Of a stretch of 64,000 nt of DNA, positions 11,266 through 22,256 are shown piece by piece. A model generated the notes under the pieces. It was not told where the DNA came from and searched no databases. It saw nothing but the letters and a program-made list of their open reading frames with translations. Origin of the DNA: Isoetes taiwanensis. Lineage: Eukaryota > Streptophyta > Lycopodiopsida > Isoetales > Isoetaceae. Every line of letters starts with the position of its first letter. The stretch's first letter is position 1. Made by a program: the position numbers and the translations under genes. The DNA is taken from positions 5,441,962 to 5,505,961 of the forward strand of contig JAJEKV010000054.1 in NCBI GenBank assembly GCA_021234155.1, given 5' to 3'.

Positions 11266-11560
11266 CCCGGACACTTGCCACTCTTGAGAGAAAATGTGGC
11301 TTTAGCTAAATCATTCTGGCTGATCTCAGCCTCTAAAGCGGCCCTTTGCTCATTGATGACTATAGGATGAACTTTAGCAAGCAAAACCTCTTGAAAATCT
11401 GACTAAAAAGGAAGATGTCGAGCCGTGAAGAAAGCAGAAAAGTGATTGTGCAAAAAGCCTCTAAGCTCAATTGGATATGAAACAACAAGCCCATCCTGAA
11501 TCTGCAGAGACTGAAGAGATGCAGGTAGCCTTCTTCTTATGGCATCCATGTTGCCTCGTG
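11266..11560 (-). pseudogene. L1-type LINE reverse transcriptase fragment, right part
   Basis: The upstream half of the LINE interrupted by gypsy element 1. On the minus strand it reads DAIRRRLPASLQSLQIQDG, then after a stop EISQNDLAKATFSLKSGKCP at the gypsy boundary. This is the region before the conserved CPGLDG box of plant L1 RT; the matching piece is 1-167. One in-frame stop near 11405 shows decay. The 5' end of the LINE was not found beyond about 11560. Confidence 0.8.
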
Positions 11561-11906
11561 TTACCACATAAATGCCTTATTATATGCCATAGATAAATGT
11601 GACATCAACTTCAAACTCGTTCTTAAGCAAATTTTCTTTTAGGTGTGTAGTTTGGACTTTAAATAACTTAAGAATTGCTAGAATTTGCAAATTAGATATG
11701 TTCTATGTTATATTCATTCACTTGCCTTTGATTTTTTATTTTTATTTTTTTCCTATACCAAAAAAAGCACATCTCCCATAACACACAACAAATACTTGAG
11801 TTCCCCCCCTCCCCCCTTTTTTCCCTTCGTTCTTTTTTGTAATAAGGTTTTTTTTTTTGTTCCTTTTTTTTTCCCTCTTGTTTTCAAAGATATAGCATAA
11901 GATATA
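11561..11906. other. No gene seen, pyrimidine-rich spacer
   Basis: AT-rich sequence with long T and C runs at 11740-11880. No coding signal or recognised repeat. Confidence 0.5.
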
Positions 11907-11949
11907 TAGAATAGAATAGAATAGAATAGAATAGAATAGAATAGAATAA
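11907..11949 (+). repeat. (GAATA)n microsatellite
   Basis: About eight tandem GAATA units, broken only at the end by AATAAAATT. Read on the minus strand it is a (TATTC)n tail placed directly 3' of the LINE-like fragment at 11950-12465. It is probably that element's tail rather than an independent satellite. Confidence 0.85.
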
Positions 11950-12465
11950 AATTATTGTCCCTAGTGCCATGAGGCCCCTAGACTGATGTAGCATGGGCGA
12001 GCTGCCTAGGGGGTGCTACAAGCGCTGCATGCTAGTACATTGTAGCCCTTTCGGAGGGCTTGTCTTATTTTCTGTTGATATCGACACCCCGCTTATAATT
12101 GGCATCATGACCGTGCAGTGGTGCGTCGTTTTAATGTCCCACCTTTTCAGTGGTTCATATTACCAGACCTCTTTCTCTGTGCACCTCCCGATGTCTAGTT
12201 ATCATTTTCTTGATTGTGTCTGCCAATTCCGCTTTTGTATCTGCCCTTGCCATGAGGATGTGTGTTGGTTGTCCCCACCTTATGAGCCTGTATTTGCTTC
12301 TGATGTCTTCATATGTCGTACAACTATTGAGCATGTGGTTCTCGTCCTCTACTCCTCCTGTGTCACATATTCTACAAACTCGATTCTCCCTTTCCACTTT
12401 CCTCCATCTGTCCTTCTCAATTCTTGGGGAGGTACCCAAAATCAGAAAAATCTGAACTTGTCTCC
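11950..12465 (-). pseudogene. 3' fragment of an unusual LINE-like element
   Basis: A minus-strand open frame at 12155-12439 contains RVCRICDTGGVEDENHMLNS followed by CTTYEDIRSKY. The pattern R-x-C-x2-C-x(n)-ED-E-x-H-x(7)-C-x2-Y is the zinc-binding end found after RT in many animal non-LTR elements. It differs from the plant L1 zf-RVT in this window at 25685 and 28370. After the stop there is about 200 bp of 3' tail ending in the pentanucleotide repeat. RT itself is absent, so this is a 5'-truncated copy. Exact clade unknown. Confidence 0.5.
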
Positions 12466-12517
12466 ATAGATTAGATTAAAAAAAAAAAGGGGGGTTAAGC
12501 CAGCTCCTCATAATTCG

Positions 12518-12951
12518 CTAGTCTTCTTCATTTGACTCGTAGTCGTACATGTTGAGAGGATCCGAGCCTTTGGTGATACGGGTCAAATCATAGTAGAGAC
12601 ATGGGCAAAAATCAGTCTTGGCAAAATTGTATCTATTTGCAGCATCCTTTGCCTAGCAAATAGAGGCATGCTTGGAATTCGGGTTCAGTCCACTTGAGCA
12701 AGAGCAATGGCAATCCTTATCAAAATGATGGGAATTAGTTCCAGTCAGAAAGTTTGCGACCCATTTCTCCATGTCTTCATAGGTCTTGTTTGGCCAAACA
12801 ATTCTTTGGGTAAGGACAAATATTTTTCCTGCAAGCATTGGGCATCCATATTGGGATCAGGATAGGGGGTTCCATAAGTGGGCATGGCTGTTTGGGTTGC
12901 GAGAGATGAGGTCCATGCAAAGACTAGGGCAAAGAGGGAAGTGTTACTCAT
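12518..12951 (-). pseudogene. Small secreted-protein pseudogene
   Basis: The minus strand starts MSNTSLFALVFAWTSSLA, a good signal peptide. PTYGTPYPDPNMDAQC follows, then a +1 frame change into KIFVLTQRIVWPNKTYEDM and HFDKDCHCSCSSGLNPNSK. After an in-frame TAG at HASIC* the same frame continues KDAANRYNFAKTDFCPCLYY and ends ESNEED with a stop at 12518. This would be a cysteine-containing secreted protein of about 145 residues with one frameshift and one stop. I do not recognise the family. The tandem repeat at 12942-15025 lies where its promoter should be. Confidence 0.45.
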
Positions 12952-13146
12952 AGAATGCTTTGGACACTCAAAATCCAAAATGGGGATTCAAAAACAACGT
13001 ACGCACAACATTTTGGGGTTTTGGGGGTAAAACACTAGCGAGAGAATAGGTAGAGGAAAAATGTTACTCGTAGGACTTTTTGGACGCTCAGAATCTAAAA
13101 TGGGGACTAAAAAATGATGTACGCATAACATTTTGGGGATCTGGAA

Positions 13147-14871
13147 CAGTGTAGGTTAAGTACGCGTACGGTACCTTTGAAGTACCTAACGTACCGATCT
13201 GGGACGTACAATACGTACGGTGCAAGAAGATGCACGTTTTAATTCTTTTTTTAAGTTGAATTCCGTACGCGTATGTAATATATTAGAACGTACAGTACCG
13301 TACCTTACGTATGGTACGTACGTTAAAATAATACGAGTTAAAATAAAAAAAACTTCATAGGACCCCTTTTTTTTTATCTTAGTTTGTTTTCCGAACCCTA
13401 AAGCTGCCTCGAACTTCTTTTCTAAACCCTAAAGCTCCTGCCTGATGCGTGCGACTTCGGCAATGCAGCGGCCATGATCTCCAGAAGCAGCGATAGAGGA
13501 AGGGATATGTTGATTGACGACCATATTCATTAGCCATCTGCCATATATATCTGATAAAGATAGAGAGGAGAAGTAGCCGTCATGCGGCAGGGCATTTCTG
13601 CAGATTCGACCCAATGATTATCTGGTGGTGGATGGTAAGTTTGCTTCAGCTAATCTAACTTCAGAGACGAATTATTTCATATTTGCGCTTTGATATCTTT
13701 GCAAAGATTTAGGTCTCTGAATGTTCACATTTTGGCAGTCACGGAGCAATCTGGCTAATGGTTAGAAATAAATGTAGCAAGGATCATTGTTGAGCAGCAG
13801 AGCAAAGCATCATCATCGACCTATCAATATTCGATGATATCAGATCGATTTTTTCTGTTCTATCCCACCTATATATGCCATTCTTCATCATAACGTAAGG
13901 TAAATTCATTTTCGTGATGCTTATTTTTTTTATGCAGGTAGTTTGCTTATGCTGATGCATTAACTTGTTCTTTTTTTTATCACATGTTTATTTTCCCATT
14001 GACAGTCAATATAAAGAAGGAATGATCGAATGGGGCAAGAAAGGTAAATAATGGAGGTCTTTTTCTTAAGTCTTTTTATCTGCTGAGTAGATGTATCAGG
14101 CTGAAAAGTTTGGAGCACTAGAATCCTCATGTATTCTGCATTAGATTTGGCAGCAAGTCTGCTTTAAGAAAATGTTGCCCAATAACATTTCAATGTTGCA
14201 AGTTGATGAAAATATTGAATGCTGTTATTGGGGACCTTTTCCAATGCTCCTTCGGGTAGAATGCTCCTTCGTTAAAGATAGAATTTATAAGTAAATGAAG
14301 CTACACTTTCTTTTTGTCATGGGCTGCTGTAAAGTTGTTGTATCTCTTTTAGGGCAATGTTATCTTTCTCTTGTAAAGCTCACACACTCTTCTTGGATCG
14401 AACCAAGAATCACATCATGCAAATGGCAGTTTGTCTCAATGTGATAAAGTTGGATAGAACTAGGTCTGTTGCACAACTCTGATACATTATTTATCTAGCT
14501 GCTGTAAAACAACAGGGTTGAATATTATATTATGCAATATGATAAGATTAAAAGGTATATGGAACTCTGAATTGTATTTCAGACTTAAGTTTTATATTAC
14601 AAGTGTCGAATAACGCAGTAGTTAAACTGTAAAACAACATACATAAAATATTAAATAATGTCAATTAAATGACAAATCCTTACAACTTCAAGGTACTTTA
14701 TATAAAATACGTACCGTACGTATTTTAAGTACGTTACAGGTACTGTACCTTCAACATTTTCTCAAAAAAATAAAAATTCGGTACGTTACCTTTAGCCCCA
14801 GATCGTTACATCGTACAGTACGTAAAATACGTACCATACAAGTACGGTACGTCCAGTACGTGACAACACTG
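13147..14871. mobile_element. Non-autonomous hAT-type DNA transposon
   Basis: A 1725-bp insertion flanked by an exact 8-bp duplication, ATCTGGAA (13139-13146 and 14872-14879). The ends are inverted, CAGTGTAGG on the left and CAACACTG on the right, matching the CAGTGTTG-like ends and 8-bp duplications of hAT elements. The outer 150-200 bp on each side are packed with GTAC/TACGTAC motifs on both strands, likely subterminal transposase sites. No transposase frame is present. The interior looks like host sequence with possible exons (13393-14058). Orientation cannot be set without a transposase. Confidence 0.85.
13393..14058 (+). other. Exon-like host sequence inside the hAT element
   Basis: Two telo-box-like motifs, ACCCTAAAGCT, at about 13395 and 13425 resemble plant 5' leaders. 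Further on are plausible splice signals: a donor GTAAGT near 13635, an acceptor CAG near 13738, another donor/acceptor pair near 13894-13939, and a short block at about 14006-14044 bounded by ACAG and GTAAAT. No long frame links them. It may be a captured transcript fragment; the parent gene is not recognised. Confidence 0.3.
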
Positions 14872-15057
14872 ATCTGGAAGCAAAACCCTAGTGATAAAAT
14901 AGGCAGGGGATAAGTGTTGCTCGCAAGACTTTTTGGATTTTTAGAATCCAAAACGGGGATTCAAAAATGGCATACGCACAACATTTTGGTATGGGAGGAA
15001 AACTCTAGTGAGAGAATGTGGGCAAAATCCTAACCCTAGAGAGAGAGTGTGTCCCCT

Positions 15058-15158
15058 GGCACTAGAGAGAAGGTGGACAAGCGCTAGAGAGAGAAAGGGA
15101 TGAGGGCACTAGAGAGAGAAAAGGGTGAGGCGCTAGAGAGATTAAGGGATGAGGGCGT
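15058..15158 (+). repeat. Minisatellite, about 24-27 bp units
   Basis: Four to five imperfect copies of a unit like GGCACTAGAGAGAGAAAGGG, each with a GAGAGA core and a GATGAG or GGTGAG end. Confidence 0.7.
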
Positions 15159-15272
15159 GAGAAGAAGTAAGGGCACAGAAAGAATCTTCGACAACAATAT
15201 CTAATTGAAATCCACTTTCAACATTTGGTGCCTTCCTATTGCATTTTTTTAGAAACATCCAACATCAGCTTA

Positions 15273-17230
15273 TCAAATACTTCTTGCCTTTTCTAGGCTT
15301 GTAGATTTGGCATACAAAACATGGGTACTAGCCCATAATATCAAATTATGAGTAAAACACCATTGTAACTGCATAAACTTCAATGTACAATATAAAGATG
15401 AGGAAAATACGTTGCAATCATGGCACTGAAAGATGTTATATCCTTCTATCAAATCAAATATCCTTACTGATTCCTCAACTTTTCCACATTTTCCATAGAT
15501 GGTGATAAGACAATTTGCAACACAAACTATTGAATGCAAGTCACTGCCAGTAATTTGAGCATGGATAAGATTCCTCTAATCAAGGAATGTTGAATCTGAG
15601 CATGCAGTGAGAATATTGAGGAAGGTTACCTTGTCTAGGGTGATATGCTCTGCTTGCATTTTTTGAATACCTATATTGCCTTCCACCCCCGCCCATTTTT
15701 CAAGAGAACCTAAATTATCATGTTCCATGATATAGCATTTGATAGTGAATCCAAGAAGAGTTGAATAAGACTTTAGACAAAAGCAAGATTGCCGAACATG
15801 CTAGCACATATTGTTCATGTTGTAGTATAGCAAAGCTATAAATTCTGTAGAATGAGAAGCAGAGGGAGGGCTGCCAGGCTTTGGTCCTCATTGGGCAGAG
15901 CACGTGGTCTTCCCTACCTCATAGACTTGCTCGGTTTCATGTAGACAGTGAATGTAGAGAGGGCAAATCTTACAAGCAAAGCATCTTCATAACTATAGTT
16001 GTTGTATCTAACAAAGTAGAGCTCCAGTTTAGCTTCACATCTATTAGATGCTCTCTAGTCAGATAAGGAAGACGTAGCTAGAGAGGAGGGAAAGCCATGA
16101 AAAAATACAGATGAGGAGAAGAAAGAAAAACATTCTAACAAATTGATATAGCAGCCCTTGTTACACTGTCTTGAGTAATCAGACCAACCTGTTGAAATGT
16201 TATCAAAGGACAACACAAATATCAACTCCTTTCAAAATTATGGATCATAGTTTTATGAATTTCTTGGAAGAATCAACCATTGGCAACCTCCTATACTTGA
16301 TGTCTAGCAATAATCTATTTTACACAACATCACGAGCATCAAGAACATGCATGTTATCAAAGATATGCCGTGCAGATATAAGCAAACTACATTTTGAATG
16401 CATGTATATCAATGCATTGCCAACAAAGAGATCTCTAATTCTGGGCTGCAGCATATATGTTTGGAAACAAAACGTAGGCTCCTACATTCTCTGGATCTAA
16501 CTAGAAAGCAAGCTGTGCAACACATTTTCCCTGTTCTGTATCATCGAAGAGTATAAAGAACCAAGCAAGACCCTCCAGCATGTTGCATCAGGATGATGTG
16601 ATATGCTTTTATATGAGAACTCCGCAATCTCCAGTAAACCAATACGACCAAGGAGATCAAACATGCAGCTATAGTGCTTTAAGATGGGAACATGGTATAG
16701 TTTTGACTCATAGAAACAAGATAATGATGGGAATATAATATAGTTTTGACTCATAGAAACAAGATTACGATAACATCCATCGAGTAAAGCAGCACTACAA
16801 TAAGCAGAAAACATACTAAGAAATGTGATATTAGCAGGGAGCATACTTTCCAAAACTATTTTAACAGAGGACCAAAGGACTGCTTTAGCCTGGCTATGCT
16901 GTGAATATGTTGAAATCATTGTGTTCCAGGAAAATAGGAGCTGCTCTGGAATTTCATTAAATATTGTGCAAACATCTTCTAGGTTTTCACATTGCCATAC
17001 ATATTAACAATATCATTGTTAACCAATGTATCTGCTACAAGATTTGATTTCATTATATAAACATGGATTTGCTTTTTGTCCAACAAAGCTGCTTGATTTG
17101 CACATGCCTCAAGGATATCTGTTGCAAAACCACCAAACAGGACATAGCTTTTACCTGGCTTCTGTGAGCAAATTGCAATTACATATAAAGAAGACCGCCA
17201 AGATATGCCTTGCAAGGGTAAGTAGGGCAT
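15273..17230 (-). pseudogene. PPR (PLS-type) protein pseudogene
   Basis: Minus-strand fragments match pentatricopeptide repeats, organellar RNA-binding proteins. At 17230-16980: DILEACANQAALLDKKQIHV and DTLVNNDIVNMYGNVK. At 16919-16500: MISTYSQHSQAKAVL, then HYSCMFDLLGRIGLLEIAEF and DATCWRVLLGSL, which resemble the last PPRs and E-motif start of PLS-class genes. At 15660-15450: KVTFLNILTACSD, then after a stop VCVANCLITIYGKCGKVEES. Several stops and frame changes separate the parts. The last fragment lies 3' of the E-like part, so the copy is rearranged or two copies are present. Confidence 0.7.
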
Positions 17231-17464
17231 TCAATAAAGTTTCAGTATTAATTCCAATTTTTGAAATTCATACGATTGCTTTGAGTATGAAGAACAGACA
17301 TGGACAAGTAAATTTCACCAACTTTTGTATTTTTCTCGGCTGTAGAAAGATCTAACGACATAAAGTGAAACTTGTTGAGGTGGAGTGCAATATGGATAGG
17401 CTAGAATTTGAGAAATCTTTTTTTTTTTCTTTTATTATTTTTTTTTTTTTTGGGGGGAGGCGAG
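17231..17464. other. No gene seen
   Basis: AT-rich sequence with a T-rich run at 17419-17449. Nothing recognised. Confidence 0.4.
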
Positions 17465-17714
17465 GTAGGCAAGCTTGCTAAAAAAATAGGACATTGAATT
17501 ATTTTTGTAGAGTTTCGAGTCCCATATTTCATACTCTAAAACCTTAGGCGAACTCGTATAGAGGATCGAGTCCTCATACCTGAGGGGGTGTAGGCAAGCT
17601 TGCTGAAAAATAGGACATTGAATTATTTTCGTAGAGCTTCGAGTCCCATATTTCATATTCTAAAACCTTAGGAGAACTCGTATAGAGGATCGAGTCCTCA
17701 TATTCCATATTCCA
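17465..17714 (+). repeat. Tandem duplication, 125-bp unit, two copies
   Basis: Both copies begin GTAGGCAAGCTTGCT (17465 and 17590) and end with GAGGATCGAGTCCTCATA. They differ by a handful of substitutions. The unit end contains a near-palindromic GAGGATCGAGTCCTC. Confidence 0.9.
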
Positions 17715-18461
17715 AAATCTTAGAGAACCCATATTTCACATTCCAAAATCATAAGCGCCCCAATCATAAATAGCCATAATCGAAAGGAGAGGTCCCAAGT
17801 GACCCAACATACAGTCTGGACCATAGGATCGATGGATCTGTCAACTGACGTAGTGCAGTGTGCACCTTGTTCAGAGTAAGTAGGATCCATATCGCGAAAT
17901 TTGAACCATGATTCAAGAACGAATTATCGATAATTAAAAATGCGGGGCCCAGGTTGTACGTCTGAGGCTAGATAATTGGCACGTAAGACCGAGCCCCCCC
18001 TAGGGCCGAAAGTGTCGCTTTAAGCTTTTGATTGCGCACAAAAGTCGATTCTATGTTTTTACTCGATAACTCTGAGTTTCTACCCGCGATTCTGGAGTTT
18101 CTACCCCCAATTTTGTTGTTTCTACCTGCAATTCTTATGATTCTACCCACGATTCTTTGCTGTTGCCTGCCTAGATTGCATCTAACCTGCCTTCATGTTG
18201 CAGGAACTACACCCCGGTTTAAATTCTGGGGTGTCAATAGTGCCTCCGCGCTGCCGCGCGTCAACACTATTTCTACCCCGAAATTTAGAACAGGGTGTAG
18301 TTCTTGTATACGAAAAATTAAAGCTTTTACCTCTTCTATTTTTGGATTGTCGACTTTTTGGCGAAGAAAATGACGTGCGCCATTTTTTTTGAAATTTTTG
18401 TCTTTTCCTCCATTTTCAGTTCAAAATTGTTTCTTGGCAAAAAAACTCCCTGAAGCCTGCA
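17715..18461. other. No gene seen; short repeats
   Basis: At about 18073-18160 there are four imperfect copies of a 21-22 bp unit containing TTTCTACCC.C.ATTCT. At 18203-18231 and 18276-18304 lies an imperfect inverted repeat (GAACTACACCC arms) around a GC-rich loop. No reading frame of interest. Confidence 0.5.
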
Positions 18462-18791
18462 TTGCTATCGGATCTGAAGGAAAATTTGGCAATTGAAGGG
18501 GATGCCCCTGTAGAGGGCCAGCATTATCGAATTGCCCTCTCTTTAATGGAAGTTAAAATTTTTGCAATTCTTAAACAGGGACAGAAACTAATCTGTGGTT
18601 TTCTCTGTGGCACTCCTGCTGATCTTTGGAATTCCTTCTTAACAGAAAATCTCTTCCCGGATAATCTTTTCTCACAGGAATATAGCTTTGTTCCAAGCTG
18701 TGTTGAATTTGAGACAGAGATCATCGATTCTTGGCTGGAGGAATTTGTGGGAAGTAAGAGAATTCAAGCTACTGCTCAGAGTGCATTGTGA
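18462..18791 (+). CDS. Hypothetical 110-residue ORF upstream of the sense LINE
   Basis: An open frame starting MLSDLKENLAIEGDAPVEGQ and ending RIQATAQSAL. Nothing recognised. It may be an upstream ORF of the LINE or chance, since the 5' end of the LINE is not fixed. Confidence 0.2.
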   Translation: MLSDLKENLAIEGDAPVEGQHYRIALSLMEVKIFAILKQGQKLICGFLCGTPADLWNSFLTENLFPDNLFSQEYSFVPSCVEFETEIIDSWLEEFVGSKRIQATAQSAL

Positions 18792-19023
18792 CTGGTCGGA
18801 TGACAAAATTATAGTTAAATTGTACTCCCCAATCTGATTCAAGTGTTTTTAGTATTCCAGTAATGACTAAATTACATAGTTTAGCAATTGAAGGTAATCC
18901 ATTCCGCCTAATTTGTCCAATTTTTCTCGATCCTACCCTCTAGCCTAATTTTTTCCCTTTCTTTAGACTCCCCCTGTTTTTTGGCGCCCAATTGCCCCTT
19001 TGTTGTCCCCTCCTGAAGTAATC

Positions 19024-21526
19024 ATGAATTCTGCTGGCCAATTTAGCCTAAATTCTTCGACATTGCCCTTTCTCCATTGTTTTTCTACTCTTTCTAAGGA
19101 GGATCAAGGCGCTCTCTTGGCAAATCTTCATAAAATCTCGGCTGATCCTGCAAAATTCATCCCTTTTGGAAATTTCAAGGATTTATCTCTTCTGGAAAGA
19201 AAAATGACTTCCCTATCAGACAAAACTCCAATTTGGGACAATCTCTCCATGGATCCGAGTGCAATTGGAAACCGGCCTCTGATAAATCCTGCTACTGGTG
19301 TTCCTTTGCCATATGGAGTCGTTAGGCCAACAAATGAAGTTCGCTCTGATGAAGATTGGGATCGTATTCTTTAGCAAGAGAGGCCAGACATTGCTTCAAA
19401 CCTCGCCACTGTTCATGGTATTCATCTTAACTCCCCTATGGTTCTTGAAAAGCTGAAATGCCTCTCAAACTCTGCTGTTATTGTTAAAATCAATAAGGTC
19501 GGGATCAGTATTGAAAAACTTTGGTCTTTTCTGCTTTCCTTACAAAAAGGCCTTTCTATCAAAGCTGTTTACTGGTTAAACTATCAATATATTATGGTTG
19601 AATGTGGTAGTCAGAGGTCTACTAACTATCTGTTGCAAAGTGGTATTCTAGTTTTCGAAAATTTTCATTTGTCTTTTATCAAATGGAATCCTAAGCTTTC
19701 AACTGCCGACCTCAATAACTTTCATGTTGCCTCAACCTCTTTATTTGGCTTAAATCCTATTTACTGGAATGAAGAATCAATCAAAAGCCTATTCAATTCT
19801 ACTGGCAACTATGTGTCTACTGTTTATGCTCCATACAAGCCTCCTGTTGTCTATGTCCAAATTGACATTTCTAAAGAAATTCCAACCTCAATTCCTTTCA
19901 CTGATTGTTTTGGCCAAAAAACTTCCCTGGATCTAAGGTGGAATGGTTTACCTCCTATTTGCTCTGCTTGTGATTTTAGGCATGCTTGGTATACTAATTG
20001 TAAGGAGAAAGGAATTCAAGACTCAAACACAAAGGGAGGAATTAGTGATTATGCTATCCCTTCTCTTCCTCCTCCAAACCTGCTTCCTGAAAAACAGCAA
20101 GAAGACAAAACTACCACTTGGAAGAAGGTCAATGGTAGCACAAGGAGAATTGCCAAAAAAAGGGTGGAAAATGGCATTCAGATTGGTCTAAATGCTCAAA
20201 TTGCTGCTGGTCATAAGGAATCCTCATTTCCTTCTGAAGTTATCACTGATTCTGAGAGATACAAAACCAAAGGAAAAGCAAAAATGTATGTGGACGAGAC
20301 TACTAAGGATTTACATTCTACTTTGGCTAAAATAGCTGTTGATTCAAATTCCTTGAGGTACCAAAGCCATCATTCAGATTCAAAATAGAATCTATCCAAC
20401 TGGATTCCCACCAAAGGCACGAGAGATTCATTAACTAAGGAAATTCAAGCAAAATATTCATTGCAGAATAAGGTGACAAGAATAAACTCAAGAAGGCAAA
20501 CTGGTGTTATCCTCAAACCACCAGATAATTTCATCAAGAATAAAGATATTGCTGAGACTTCCAAAAAGGTCTCCTCTGAAGTACATGATCCTAAAGTGAC
20601 AAAGGAAAATTTGGTGGAAACTTCTGAAGACAATTCAAGTAAGCAAGATATTGATGAGGTAATCCAATGTTCTAACCAATTTGCTGTCTTTACTAATTCT
20701 CATGCAGAATAGATGGAATTACTGCAATCTGAAAATGAGGATTTAGAACTTCCCCTAAATCACTTCACTAAACCTTCAGCCACCACCTAATCTACTGGAA
20801 TTTGATACTCCTATCCCAAAAATGGCAAATTTCCTTGACCTCATTGACCTCTCCTCTCCTGAAGACTCTATCTCTTGCCATGACCATCAACCTGTTATCT
20901 CTGATAAAATAGCAGATCAGCTGGCCTCCATAGATTTCGCTGTTATACCTATGAATACTTATCAGAATACTGATCAACAGATAAGTCATGAAGGTTTGGA
21001 ATTAGACAAGGATAAAGGAAAAAAGTTGGACCAGAAGGGTCATAAAGGATCAGAGGAATCAATTCAGGATTTACTTAAGGGTGATAATTGTGACATTGAA
21101 TTTGTTCCTGAGACTCCACAATCTGCTGGTATACAGTGCACTGAGCGAGAAAAGTCCCCTTCCAGGCAAGTTCTTGAACCTTCCAAGTGTCAATTTAATA
21201 ATAGTCTTAATAATAATGAAATGGCTAATAATTCTGTTGTTAATAAGACTATTAATAAATTGTTTGAGTTTATTCCTGGGGGGATTTCCTCTGATGAATT
21301 AGACAGTGAAAAGGAAAATCTGTGTACTAATGGGAATGACAGTAATTGGGATATTGAATATTATCTTAACTCTTCCTCTGTACCCAATAGTGACAAGAGA
21401 GAGGCAACTAAAGCTAAGGTGGGCAGAAAAACTAAATTGGTTGCAAATTATAGTGCTCCTGCCAATAATACTAGAAGCAAAAATAAGAAAGATAGAAAAG
21501 GGAAATCCAAATCCAAACACAGATAA
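19024..21526 (+). pseudogene. LINE ORF1 (gag-like)
   Basis: Starts MNSAGQFSLNSSTLPFLHCF. The middle part (about 19438-19950) resembles the DUF4283-type RNA-binding region of plant L1 ORF1. It is followed by CSACDFRHAWYTNC at about 19960-20001, a zinc knuckle with one extra residue in the last gap. The C-terminal part is acidic then strongly basic (NKKDRKGKSKSKHR just before the stop). Stops at 19372 and 20386 and a frame change between 20712 and 20822 break it. ORF1 would bind LINE RNA in the transposition particle. Confidence 0.75.
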
Positions 21527-21563
21527 TTTCCTTGTCCTTTCCTAACTTTCATTTTCTCCAAAA

Positions 21564-22256
21564 ATGAAGATTCTTTCATGGAATCTTAGGGGAATTAAGG
21601 GAGTTCTCAAAAGAAGGAGAGTTATTTCTCAAATTAAATCTTACAAGGCTGATATCATCCTTTTGCAAGAATTAAAGTTGCAGAAATTTGAATGTGCTAA
21701 TCTTGGGGATTGGATAATCCCTGGTAGCTCCTCCATCTGGGTGGAGGCTGAAGGAACTTCTGGGGGCATATGTATGATTTGGAAGGATCTAAATACTGAA
21801 CTGTTTTATAACAGCCCTAGCAAAATGTGGCAGTGTACTATCTTCAATATTATGAATAAATCTTTTGGTCTTGTCAATGTCTATGCCTCAACCAATCCAA
21901 AAGAGAGAGAGCTTCTTTGGTTAGATATTAATCATTGGATGAAGGCTCAGAATATTAATGATTGGATTCTAGCTGGAGATTTCAACAACACTCCAAATTG
22001 GGATCAAAAATTAGGTAATAAGATAAACATGACCAGATTGGAAAAAAATCATTGGAATGATCTTATTGATGATCACTCTTTGCTGCTGATCCCTTCCTCC
22101 TCTGCTAAATTTACCTGGTCTAACAAGAGAAAAGGAAATGCTAGAGTTTTCTGTGCCCTTGACAGATTTTATTTAAATATCTCTAGCTCCAATTTCTGGG
22201 ATAATGCCTATGTTTTCAGTGATGAATCTATTGCTATTTCTGATCATCAACCTTAA
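21564..22256 (+). pseudogene. LINE ORF2, endonuclease domain
   Basis: Starts MKILSWNLRGIKG, the classic start of plant L1 AP-like endonuclease, which nicks target DNA for target-primed reverse transcription. LLQELKL holds the catalytic Glu, WILAGDFNN the Asp-Asn pair, and SDHQP the final Asp-His. A stop at 22254-22256 cuts the frame directly after SDHQP, so ORF2 is interrupted between endonuclease and RT. Confidence 0.85.

Larger units (their letters stand above)
12942..15025. repeat. Three-copy tandem repeat of about 110-130 bp, split by a hAT element
   Basis: Units start at 12942, 13072 and 14915. Each has a TGTTRCTC-type start, a TTTGGA...AGAATC block, ACGCA(C/T)AACATTTTGG, and a CTAGYGA-GAAATAGG-like end. 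The second unit is cut by the element at 13147-14871. The first unit overlaps the start of the secreted-protein pseudogene on the minus strand. Confidence 0.75.

Noticed and set aside
11907-11949. Possible CRISPR-like or satellite array
   Set aside because: Pure 5-bp microsatellite without spacers, at the 3' tail of a LINE-like fragment in a plant genome.
17715-18790. Target duplication for the sense LINE
   Set aside because: The bases after the poly(A) at 26980 (TTAAAAAATTATGG) were not found as a direct repeat near the expected 5' end.
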